64,000 bases of DNA from DASYXT01 sp035934555 (GTDB lineage: Bacteria; Verrucomicrobiota; Verrucomicrobiia; Limisphaerales; UBA8199): positions 65,717 to 129,716 of the forward strand of contig DASYXT010000044.1 of NCBI GenBank assembly GCA_035934555.1, given 5' to 3'. Below, piece by piece: positions 51,891 through 59,084 of this stretch (the stretch's first letter is position 1; each line of letters opens with the position of its first letter). The translations under genes and the position numbers were made by a program. The notes below the pieces were generated by a model. That model made no database searches, was not told the DNA's origin, and saw only the letters and a program-made list of their open reading frames with translations.

Positions 51891-52592
51891 ATGCAAAAGA
51901 TAAAGGTATTACTGGCGGACGATCACGTGGTGGTGCGGCAAGGTCTCCGGGCACTGCTGGAATCGGAGCCGGACATCGAGATTGTCGGCGAAGCCGATAA
52001 CGGGCGACAGGCGACCCAACTGGTGAGGAATCTCTCGCCGGATGTAGCGCTGATCGATATCGCGATGCCGGTGCTCAATGGGTTGGAAGCGACGCGGCAA
52101 ATCACGCGCGGTTCCCCCAGCACCCGCGTGCTGGTGCTCTCCTCCTATAGCGACGATGAGTATGTGCAGCAAGTGACGGAGGCGGGCGCTGCGGGTTACC
52201 TGGTGAAACAAACCGCCGCCAACGACTTGCTCAAGGCCATCCGCGAGGCCCACAAGGGCAATGCCTTCTTCAGCCCGTCAATTGCGAAGCGTTTGCGGGA
52301 CCAGTGCCGCGAGGTGTTCGTGCGGGGACAGCCGAGCAAGAGACGCACCGACCACCTCACCAGCCGCGAGGCCGAAGTGCTGCAGTTGATTGCCGAAGGC
52401 CGCGCCAACAAGCAAATCGCCGCCGAATTGTGTATCAGCATCAAGACCGTGGAAAAACACCGGCAACAGGTAATGAACAAATTGGGCATTCACGATGTCG
52501 CGGGACTGACGCGGCATGCGATTGCCAAAGGAATCATCGAGACCAATTCTGGTCTGCGCAGCCTGGCCCCGGCCGAGCCGCCTGCCACTTGA
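51891..52592 (+). CDS. NarL/FixJ-family response regulator
   Basis: 233 residues. Receiver domain 1-120 with acidic DD at 10-11, phosphoacceptor D56 in ALIDIAMPVLNGLE and K106 in GYLVKQ; LuxR-type HTH at ~150-215 (LTSREAEVLQLIAEGRANKQ, IAAELCISIKTVEKHRQQVM). A DNA-binding transcriptional regulator; the cognate kinase is not adjacent. The C-terminus has a ~20-residue Pro/Ala tail. Divergent from the GH9 gene, which it might regulate, though the sequence does not prove this. Confidence 0.93.
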   Translation: MQKIKVLLADDHVVVRQGLRALLESEPDIEIVGEADNGRQATQLVRNLSPDVALIDIAMPVLNGLEATRQITRGSPSTRVLVLSSYSDDEYVQQVTEAGAAGYLVKQTAANDLLKAIREAHKGNAFFSPSIAKRLRDQCREVFVRGQPSKRRTDHLTSREAEVLQLIAEGRANKQIAAELCISIKTVEKHRQQVMNKLGIHDVAGLTRHAIAKGIIETNSGLRSLAPAEPPAT

Positions 52593-52704
52593 GCGATAGA
52601 CCCCATGGCGGGCGCGCCGGACCTGCACTATGCTGATGCGTCGGAAGGTCCGCAGCCGCTGGACACATGTGCCGGCGGGAACATTGCGGCCAAAAGGAGG
52701 AACA

Positions 52705-53142
52705 ATGAGTTGGAAAGCCCTGCTCGTGCTGACGGCACCGCTGGTTATTGGTTCAGGATGTGTGCAGAGTCACTCAGCACCCCCGACAGTTTATGTCGTA
52801 CCCGGCAACACCACAGTCTTGCAACCCACCTCTGATCGGCCCGCGCCGCGCGTTTACCCCGGCCCCAGCACGCCGGAGTTTGGCAGCACGCCGCCGAGCG
52901 CGCCACCGCCGGGCGTTTCCCAAGTTGATTTGGCGGTAGCCCAGCAAGTCAGCCAGGCCTTGAAGACCGATCCCTTGTTGGAAAGCATCTCGGATAATGT
53001 GCAGGCCACAGTTCACAAAGGCGTCGTGACCTTGCGCGGCAGTGTGCCCAGCGAGCATGCGCGCGACCAATTAACCGAACGCATTTCCAAGCTGCCGGGA
53101 GTGGATCGGCTGGATAACGATGTTGACGTAAACATCCATTAA
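52705..53142 (+). CDS. BON-domain lipoprotein
   Basis: 145 residues from ATG 52705, which has a consensus AGGAGG five bases upstream; this decides the start over the longer in-frame ORF from 52630. Lipobox VIGSGC (Cys19), then a Pro/Ser/Thr-rich linker (TSDRPAPRVYPGPSTPEFGS), then one BON domain (~80-145: VDLAVAQQVSQALKTDPLLE, VQATVHKGVVTLRGSVPSEH, RISKLPGVDRLDNDVDVNIH). BON domains bind membranes or other envelope proteins, often under osmotic stress. Its stop overlaps the next small ORF (TAATG). Confidence 0.85.
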   Translation: MSWKALLVLTAPLVIGSGCVQSHSAPPTVYVVPGNTTVLQPTSDRPAPRVYPGPSTPEFGSTPPSAPPPGVSQVDLAVAQQVSQALKTDPLLESISDNVQATVHKGVVTLRGSVPSEHARDQLTERISKLPGVDRLDNDVDVNIH

Positions 53143-53321
53143 TGCGCCGGCGATCTCTTAATGCGCCTCGTGTCCGGCTAGTGCCTCGCCTTGGGTTTCT
53201 CTTGCTGTGGTTGATGGGGGTACCGCTGCCGGCGGCGATGCTGCTAGCGGTGGTGCACGAGTGGTTGCAGGGGAAGTCTTCGTTCGCAGTCCAAAAGGTG
53301 CGCCAGCGTCTTAGACTGTAA
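53142..53321 (+). CDS. Putative 59-residue membrane protein coupled to the BON gene
   Basis: ATG 53142 shares a base with the BON stop (TAATG). The product is basic at the N-terminus (MRRRSLNAPRVRLVPRLG) with one or two hydrophobic segments (FLLLWLMGVPLPAAMLLAVV), ending in HEWLQGKSSFAVQKVRQRLR. The C-terminal codons run into the first copy of the 41-bp repeat, which supplies the stop. No family recognised. Coding status rests on the overlap and the membrane-like composition only. Confidence 0.35.
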   Translation: MRRRSLNAPRVRLVPRLGFLLLWLMGVPLPAAMLLAVVHEWLQGKSSFAVQKVRQRLRL

Positions 53322-53417
53322 AATCGCGCGCCAAACCACCCCTCCAGCGTCTTAGACTGTAAAATCGCGCGCCAAACCACCGCGCCAGCGTCTTGGACTG
53401 CGCCAGCCCTCTGGCGC
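53303..53417. repeat. Tandem repeat, 41-bp period (2.4 copies) ending in a hairpin
   Basis: CCAGCGTCTTAGACTGTAAA heads two identical 38-bp units (53303-53340, 53344-53381) with 3-bp spacers, and a third diverged head CCAGCGTCTTGGACTG at 53385-53400. The third unit runs into the perfect hairpin GCGCCAG-CCCT-CTGGCGC (53400-53417). The CCAGCGTCTTGGACTG plus hairpin layout is of the REP type dispersed through verrucomicrobial genomes. Between convergent BON and polymerase genes, so the hairpin may also terminate transcription. Confidence 0.7.
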
Positions 53418-53483
53418 TTTGGAGAGTCCCTCCCGCGCACTACTGAGAACTCCGCAGCATGGACTACAGCCCAATTTGCCAAG

Positions 53484-56400
53484 CTAATGTCGTGAGACGG
53501 AACCACCGGCTGATTCCGAGCGGGTGCGCGGTTTGCCGGCGCGTAATACGCGCAACGTATAGCCGCGGCCATTCTCAAAGCACTCAACCTTCGCATTAAT
53601 TTCAAGCACGCGATACCGGATAGTGTTCAGGCCATAGGAACGGTAGGTTTGGGCAAAGAGTTCGGTTTCAATGATACCAGTGCGATCGGCAATCGTAATG
53701 AATTTCATCGGTTCGCCGGTGACCTGGTGAAAAAGGCGTTGCTCGATGATGAGACCGCAGGTGACAATCTGCTGGCCGAGGTACTCGCCCAGGCGATTAA
53801 CCGGACAATAGGTTTCCCAGGCGATATCGGGATACAGTTCGAGCGGATGGCCGCTGACCGGATAACCGAGGAGTTCTTCTTCGGCCTGGAGGCGTTGCAG
53901 ACGGGTTGGCTCCGCCAGCGAAATGGCCGGAACGCCAGTGGGAGTGGGGAAAAGTTCGATTTGAGGAGCGAACTGAAAGCGCTCTGCTCGCACAGGGACG
54001 TGCTTGTATTGCCAATATTGTGCCGTGCGGGTTTGGCCGAATTCATCAAAAGCGCCGACGCGGATCAGGGTCTCCATTTCTTCAGGCAACGCTTGAACGC
54101 GGAGAACGAAATCGGGTAGGGAAACAAAAACGGCGCGTTCACGCTCACGCAAAATCGTCTCCCGCGTCCGCAGCGTCAGCCCCTTCAGATTGAGAATAGG
54201 GACACGGATCGCGCCTCCGACCACCGTAAACTGCGGTCCCGGCTGATTGACCGAGGGCGGCAACAGGGGAATGCCGAGCCGGTGGCATTCCAGGATATAG
54301 ACCAGGGGAGAATAGAACCCTTTCCCATTGGTGAGCACCGCCGCCATGAACTGCGCGGGGTAATGCAGCTTCAGCCACGCCGATTGATACGCCTCGACCC
54401 CATAAGCGGTGCTGTGCGCTTTGCAAAAAGCGTAGCCGCGAAACCCGGCCACCAGGTCCCAGACCTCGGCAATCTCCGCGGCGGTGCGGCCGAGCCGCTG
54501 GGCGCAGGCGGCGAACTCGGCTTGGATTTGGTTAATCAGTTCGGTTTTGTTTTTGCCCAGGGCGCGGCGGAGGAGGTCGGCGCGGCCGGGAGGCAGGCCG
54601 GCAAAGGCCTCGCAGATTTGGAGAATATGCTCTTCATAAACGACCAGGCCGTAGGTGCTGCGCAGGCAGCGTTCGAGCGAAGCATGAGGGTAGCGGATCG
54701 GGCTGAGACCCTGATAGCGCCGGGCAAATTCCATTTTCTTGCTTTCGTTAGCCGCGCCGGGGCGAATGACAGAAACGATCGCGATGAGGGTATCGATGTC
54801 CCGGGCGTTGCACATCTTGCACAGGGAGATCATCGCGGGGCTTTCGATATGATGCACCGCGCGGGCCTGGCCGGAGGCGATCAGACTCCAAACTTGCCGC
54901 TCGTCAAAAGGACCGGCAGGGGAGGGCAGGGCGACCATTCCGGTTTCCGATTTCCCATTCCCAATCGAGCTGGGGAAATCGTCCGTCACCATTTCCAGCA
55001 CGTCGCGCATTACGGCCAGGCCGCCCTGGGCGAGGATATCCATTTTAATAAGCCCGACGGCTTCAACCGCGTCCATATCGAAATGGGTAGTGGGATAGCC
55101 TTTGGCCGAGCGGAAGCAGGGGGTGATCTGGCGCATGGGTTGGCGCGAGAGAACCAGTCCGCAAGGATGCATCTTGGGGTAACGAGGGAAGCCGTCGAGG
55201 AAACAGGCCATCTGCAGAGCGGTGGCGTAAGGCTCCTCGCCCAAGGGCAGGTCATGGCATTCGAGGGAATCGGTGACGGCCTGGGCCAGTTCGCTGGCGC
55301 GCGAAAAATGCGGCAGCCGCTCGGTGAAACGGCGAACCTGAAATTCGGAAACACCGAGTACCTTGGCGACCTCGGCAAAGGCGCTGCGGGATTGGAAGGT
55401 GGAAAACCCCCCAACGACGGCGGTCTGCTCGGAGCCGTATTTTTCAAAGATCAAATCAATCACGTCATCTTTGCGGTCGTGGGGGAAGTCCACGTCAATA
55501 TCAGGCAGCTTGTTGAGGGCCATGCGTTCTTTGTTAAGGAACCGGCGAAAATACAGGTCAAAACGGATGGGGCAAACGTTGCTGATCTCGAGACAATAGC
55601 AGGCGAGGGAATCGGCGGCGCTGCCGCGGGTGATCCAGTCAATGCCGCGCCGGCGGCATCCCTGCAGGATGTCCCACATCGCCAGAAAATATTCTTCGTA
55701 ACCGACCTCCAGAATCATGGCGAGTTCCTCGTCCAGTTGAGCTTTGAGACGGAGGTGGTTGTGGGGATAGCGGCGTTGGAGCCCTTCCATCACCAGCCGG
55801 CGCAGGAACGCCGCCGGGGCGGAGCCGTCCGGCGGCGAGTAGCTGGGGAATTGCGGTTTGCCCAACTCGAACCTGAAGGAGCAACGCTCGGCAATTTCGT
55901 GGCTATGCGCCAACAGTCGCGGGTGAGCGGCGAAGAGTTGCTGCAGTTGCGCCGGCGGCGGGAAATGGTACTGGCCGTCCAACCGCTTTTCGGGATGAGC
56001 CTGGCGCAACAAAGTTAGCGTGCGGATGCTTTGGACGATGTCGTACTTCCAGCGGTCGGCCGGCAGAGCATAATGAATGGGAAACGAGGCAACCAGCGGG
56101 AGAGCGGATGGATTAATGGATTCAGCCAGCGTGGAGGGTGAACTGACAGCGAGGTAAAAGCGGCCCGGGAACAATGGCGCAAGGGCAGGGGAGGTGCCAA
56201 CGGCGAGGAGGCCGTCGGTGGGAACATTGAACCATTCATCAGCGACCCTTGAACCACCTCGCGCGTGTTGGCTCCCTCTCCCCCTCCGAGGGGGAGAGGG
56301 AAGGGGTGAGGGGGCAGGTTCATAGGGAGGGAGCCATTGCTGATGCACGAGAGACTGCCCTGGACGAATCCGTGCATAGTGTCCCTGAATCCCCTCACCC

Positions 56401-58208
56401 GCTTTTCGGGCACCCTCTCTCCCTCCGAGGGGGTGAGGGAGGGGGCTCCTCCTGTCGCTGGGCAGGTCCATTGACGAGGTGGAATTTTCTGCGCGCTCAT
56501 CGGCAAGGTTCAGAATCTGGCACAGGTTCTGGTAACCGGTTTGATTTTGGACGTAGAGGCAGAAGCGGTAGCCGTGCCAGTGGAGTTCGGCGCCGATGAT
56601 CGGTTTGATCCCCGCCTCGGCGGCTGCCTGGGCGAACTCGACAGCGCCGTGCAGGTTGTTTTTGTCGGTCAAAGCAATCGCCGGCAGCTCGTAACGTTTC
56701 GCCAATTCGATGATGGCGGAGATGGAAAGAGTGGAGTCGAGAAAGGAATAGTAGCTGTGAACGTTCAGCGGGATGCTGGCGATTTCCGATTTCCGATTTC
56801 TGATTTCCGACAGGTGCGCTTCAGAAGCCGTTCCACCCCTCCCAAGCGGGGTGTTACTGTGGAGTCCGCAGCATGGACTACACCCAGGTTTGCCGATGTT
56901 CCCCCCTCTCCCCTTCGGAAGGGGAGAGGGCTGGGGTGAGGGGTCCCGGTATGTAGTCTTTCCCAAGCACCCTTCAGTAATGGAAGCAGAACCAAAGGCG
57001 CGTCGGCGCGTCGGCAACTCGGCGCCAGGACACGAGTGGTCGTGGTCGATGCTGCGGAACACGAAGTCATGGCCGCGGAGCAAGGCGGCGTGGCCGAATT
57101 TTTGACGAAGTTGATCGACGATACCGGCGAGGCGTTGCTGCGCGTCGTGCCGGCGGGCATCAGTATCCAGGGCCAGCGCACCGCGGAAAGAGCTTTGATA
57201 GACGTTGCTGAGTTTGAGCGAGACCAGGCGCAGGCTGACGCGCCGTTGCCAGGCCTTGCGGAGCAAGGCGGTGGTCAGGGAGTAAATGTCTGTTTCCAGA
57301 TCGCTGGGTTCATTAAGGCTCTCGGCCGCCTGCTGCTCGTCCATGTCATTGTAGCGGATTTTGACGGTGACAGTGCGGATGCTTTTGGCGTCCTGGCGCA
57401 CTTTGGCCATGAGTTTGTCAGCCATGCGGCGGAGGGTCGCCTCCAGGAAGTCTTCGTCGGTGGTATCGACGGCAAAGGTTTCCTGTTCACCGTAGGATTT
57501 GGCCGGAGCGCGCACGGGAATCACGGCGCGCTCATCCAGTCCGTGGGCGAAGCGGTGCAATTGCGGCGCCATCCGGCCCACCAGCAGGTTAAGCAATTCG
57601 ACCGGGGTATGGGCGATCTGGCCGATGAACGCCAGGCCGGCCGCATTGAGTTGAATGGCCGTTTTGGGACCAATGCCCGGCAGCCATTTGTTGGCTAAAG
57701 GAGAAAGAAAACCGGCTTCCTGACCCGGTGGCACAAACTCAAAGGCGGAAGGCTTCTTAAGCTTGGAAGCAATTTGGCTGACGAGTTTGTTGGAGCCAAT
57801 GCCTTCGCTGACGGAGAGTTTGAGGGCCTGCCGGATGGCCTGCCGGATGGTTTGCGCAATCCCCACGGCGGGTTTGCGCGCCCCCGTCAGGTCGAAGTAT
57901 CCCTCATCAATCGAGCCGATCTCCACGTCCGGCGTAAAATCATACGCGTAGGAGAACATCAGCCGCGAGAACAGCTCGTATTTATCAAAATCGCCCGGCA
58001 AAAGAATGAGTTTGGGGCAAAGGCGGCGCGCGCGGACCGTCGGCATCGGCGTGTAGATGCCAAAGCGGCGCGCTTCGTACGATGCCGAGGCGATAATGCC
58101 GCGCTTTTCGCCACCGACCGCAATCGGTTTGCCGCGCAGCCGCGGGTCGGCCGCCTGCTCGACCGAGGCGAAGAAGGCGTCGGCATCCAGGTGGACAATG
58201 GCCCTCAT
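53484..58208 (-). CDS. DinB-DnaE fusion: Y-family polymerase joined to a DnaE2/ImuC-like C-family polymerase
   Basis: 1574 codons without a stop. Residues 1-385 are a whole DinB/Pol IV: catalytic D8, D101 and E102 (SIDEGYFDL), steric-gate F13, thumb with GIGPKTAIQ, and little finger to ~385. Residues ~391-480 are a low-complexity linker. Residues ~481-1574 are a whole DnaE2/ImuC-like polymerase: PHP domain (481-720, interrupted by an insert at ~572-658), palm with PDIDVDF (catalytic D905, D907) and IKMDILAQGG (D1057), fingers, tandem HhH, QIELF at 1416-1420 (candidate beta-clamp motif) and an OB fold (1479-1560). PHP metal ligands are degraded (NVHS, TDKNN). The start overlaps the lexA stop (ATGA). 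Known relatives are separate imuB and dnaE2 genes. A split by a sequencing indel cannot be excluded but is not needed. Confidence 0.9.
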   Translation of the reverse strand: MRAIVHLDADAFFASVEQAADPRLRGKPIAVGGEKRGIIASASYEARRFGIYTPMPTVRARRLCPKLILLPGDFDKYELFSRLMFSYAYDFTPDVEIGSIDEGYFDLTGARKPAVGIAQTIRQAIRQALKLSVSEGIGSNKLVSQIASKLKKPSAFEFVPPGQEAGFLSPLANKWLPGIGPKTAIQLNAAGLAFIGQIAHTPVELLNLLVGRMAPQLHRFAHGLDERAVIPVRAPAKSYGEQETFAVDTTDEDFLEATLRRMADKLMAKVRQDAKSIRTVTVKIRYNDMDEQQAAESLNEPSDLETDIYSLTTALLRKAWQRRVSLRLVSLKLSNVYQSSFRGALALDTDARRHDAQQRLAGIVDQLRQKFGHAALLRGHDFVFRSIDHDHSCPGAELPTRRRAFGSASITEGCLGKTTYRDPSPQPSPLPKGRGGNIGKPGCSPCCGLHSNTPLGRGGTASEAHLSEIRNRKSEIASIPLNVHSYYSFLDSTLSISAIIELAKRYELPAIALTDKNNLHGAVEFAQAAAEAGIKPIIGAELHWHGYRFCLYVQNQTGYQNLCQILNLADERAENSTSSMDLPSDRRSPLPHPLGGREGARKAGEGIQGHYARIRPGQSLVHQQWLPPYEPAPSPLPSPPRRGRGSQHARGGSRVADEWFNVPTDGLLAVGTSPALAPLFPGRFYLAVSSPSTLAESINPSALPLVASFPIHYALPADRWKYDIVQSIRTLTLLRQAHPEKRLDGQYHFPPPAQLQQLFAAHPRLLAHSHEIAERCSFRFELGKPQFPSYSPPDGSAPAAFLRRLVMEGLQRRYPHNHLRLKAQLDEELAMILEVGYEEYFLAMWDILQGCRRRGIDWITRGSAADSLACYCLEISNVCPIRFDLYFRRFLNKERMALNKLPDIDVDFPHDRKDDVIDLIFEKYGSEQTAVVGGFSTFQSRSAFAEVAKVLGVSEFQVRRFTERLPHFSRASELAQAVTDSLECHDLPLGEEPYATALQMACFLDGFPRYPKMHPCGLVLSRQPMRQITPCFRSAKGYPTTHFDMDAVEAVGLIKMDILAQGGLAVMRDVLEMVTDDFPSSIGNGKSETGMVALPSPAGPFDERQVWSLIASGQARAVHHIESPAMISLCKMCNARDIDTLIAIVSVIRPGAANESKKMEFARRYQGLSPIRYPHASLERCLRSTYGLVVYEEHILQICEAFAGLPPGRADLLRRALGKNKTELINQIQAEFAACAQRLGRTAAEIAEVWDLVAGFRGYAFCKAHSTAYGVEAYQSAWLKLHYPAQFMAAVLTNGKGFYSPLVYILECHRLGIPLLPPSVNQPGPQFTVVGGAIRVPILNLKGLTLRTRETILRERERAVFVSLPDFVLRVQALPEEMETLIRVGAFDEFGQTRTAQYWQYKHVPVRAERFQFAPQIELFPTPTGVPAISLAEPTRLQRLQAEEELLGYPVSGHPLELYPDIAWETYCPVNRLGEYLGQQIVTCGLIIEQRLFHQVTGEPMKFITIADRTGIIETELFAQTYRSYGLNTIRYRVLEINAKVECFENGRGYTLRVLRAGKPRTRSESAGGSVSRH
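56274..56439. repeat. Two REP-like palindromes inside the PHP-domain insert of the fusion gene
   Basis: A perfect 13-bp inverted repeat with a one-base loop, CCCTCTCCCCCTC at 56274-56286 and its complement at 56288-56300, and an imperfect relative at 56413-56439 (same CTC-C-GAG centre). Both belong to the family of the palindrome at 56904-56930. They are translated in frame as PSPPRRGRG (637-645) and LPHPLGGREG (590-599) and account for most of an ~85-residue insert between LCQILNLAD and TDGLLAV, two parts of the PHP domain that adjoin in ordinary DnaE. Confidence 0.8.
56781..56808. repeat. 7-bp tandem repeat (4 copies) in the polymerase linker
   Basis: GATTTCC, GATTTCC, GATTTCT, GATTTCC head to tail, translated on the minus strand as part of SEIRNRKSEIA (467-477), directly before the DnaE half. 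Seven is not a multiple of three, so gain or loss of one unit would throw the DnaE half out of frame. Confidence 0.85.
56904..56930. repeat. REP-like palindrome inside the DinB-DnaE linker
   Basis: Perfect 13-bp arms CCCTCTCCCCTTC / GAAGGGGAGAGGG around one base. Translated in frame as PSPLPKGRG (427-435). Flanking linker sequence (HSNTPLGRGGT and similar) also looks like translated intergenic DNA. Confidence 0.85.
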
Positions 58209-58831
58209 TTACGTTTTCGGACCAGGGCGACCATCACGCCCTGGATTTGCAATTCTTCCTGCGGAATGAGGTTGGGGTAACGCGGGTTCTCGGCGCGCAA
58301 AAAGGATTTGCCGCGCTGCATGACGAAGGTTTTAAGCGTGACTTGCCCGTCAATCAGCGCGGCGACGACATCGCCGGAGCGGGGTTGGACACCGTGCTCA
58401 ATGATCGCGATGTCGCCATCGACAATGCTCTTGCCGACCATCGAGTCGCCCCGCACCTTCAGGCCGAAGGTGCGGGTGCTGGGTTTGATCCCCAGCGTAT
58501 CGACGTCGATCAGCACGCAGCCTTGTTCCTCCTGGGTGGCATCCCCGGGCAGCCCCGCGGGAATCGAGCCGTAAATCGGCACCGACACCACGCGCGGCCG
58601 GGACCGTCCGGGCGCCGCCGGGTCCAACACCTGGAGGGCGCGGGCGCGGCCGGGCAGGTTTTTGAGAAACCCTTTGGCCAGCAGCGCCTGGACGTGGCAC
58701 AAGGCAGCGTTGGGGCTGCGGAACCGGAAATGGCCGGCGATGTCGCGCAGGGTAGGGGTGAGGCCACCGGTTTCCTGCTTGTGCTGGATAAATTCGAGAA
58801 TCTGGCGCTGGCGCGCCGTCAATTCCTTCAT
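58205..58831 (-). CDS. lexA: LexA-type SOS repressor / S24 autoprotease
   Basis: 208 residues from ATG 58831 (MKELTARQRQILEFIQHKQE); the ATG at 58843 would add four residues but lies inside the operator palindrome. Winged-helix DNA-binding domain at 1-65 (LTPTLRDIAGHFRFRSPNAA), cleavage site Ala-Gly in YGSIPAGLPG, and the S24 protease dyad Ser in VRGDSMVGKSIVDGD and Lys in GQVTLKTFV. Should repress its own operon until RecA-stimulated self-cleavage after DNA damage. The stop overlaps the DinB-DnaE fusion start (ATGA), so the repressor and polymerase are co-translated, the layout of lexA2-imuA-imuB-dnaE2 cassettes with the polymerases fused and imuA absent. Confidence 0.93.
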   Translation of the reverse strand: MKELTARQRQILEFIQHKQETGGLTPTLRDIAGHFRFRSPNAALCHVQALLAKGFLKNLPGRARALQVLDPAAPGRSRPRVVSVPIYGSIPAGLPGDATQEEQGCVLIDVDTLGIKPSTRTFGLKVRGDSMVGKSIVDGDIAIIEHGVQPRSGDVVAALIDGQVTLKTFVMQRGKSFLRAENPRYPNLIPQEELQIQGVMVALVRKRK

Positions 58832-58834
58832 ATA

Positions 58835-58880
58835 ACTGGACATTAGATCATGAACTGTATAAATGTCCAGTATTTGTCAA
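58835..58880 (-). promoter_or_regulatory. lexA promoter with LexA-operator-like palindromes
   Basis: A CTG-N10-CAG box (58855-58870, sense CTGGACATTTATACAG with TA/TT flanks) matches the form of the enterobacterial SOS box. It is nested in a perfect 10-bp inverted repeat ACTGGACATT / AATGTCCAGT (58835-58844 and 58862-58871, 17-nt spacer). TTGACA (58875-58880) would be the -35 element and TACAGT (58854-58859) a weak -10 at 15-bp spacing, overlapping the box. Autoregulation of the lexA-polymerase operon is inferred. Confidence 0.6.
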
Positions 58881-58973
58881 TGGGAGTTATTCACCGTCCA
58901 AAGTGCCCTGCCGCACTCCCACATTCTAATCCTAATCCTGACCTCCTCCACGCCGAATATTCTGTGAAAGGTG

Positions 58974-59012
58974 GGGCGGTGGGGCGCTTTCGCCGAAAGC
59001 GCCCCACCGCCC
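58974..59012. terminator. 19-bp perfect hairpin between the NHL/LamG gene and the lexA operon
   Basis: GGGCGGTGGGGCGCTTTCG (58974-58992) and its exact complement (58994-59012) flank a single base. It lies downstream of the NHL/LamG gene and upstream of the lexA promoter, both on the minus strand, so it may insulate the SOS operon from read-through. There is no T run after it, so it could equally be a REP-type element. Confidence 0.55.
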
Positions 59013-59084
59013 TGCGCCGGCGCAAAGGGGACCCGGAGAAAGCCGATGTTGCCTGCCACCCAGCGCTCCTTGCACACGCCCCGT

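Noticed and set aside
53303..53417. CRISPR array
   Set aside because: Only two to three units, 3-bp spacers of no diversity and no cas gene; it is a tandem repeat.
52949..53605. 218-codon minus-strand ORF through the 41-bp repeats
   Set aside because: Passes through the tandem repeat and overlaps the BON gene and the end of the polymerase gene; repetitive translation without a domain.
54282..56018. 578-codon plus-strand ORF opposite the polymerase gene
   Set aside because: Its translation has no domain and is the antisense of the conserved DnaE palm and fingers; long antisense frames are expected at this GC content.
58205..58843. imuA next to lexA as in classical cassettes
   Set aside because: No RecA-like ImuA gene lies on either side; the operon has only lexA and the fusion gene.
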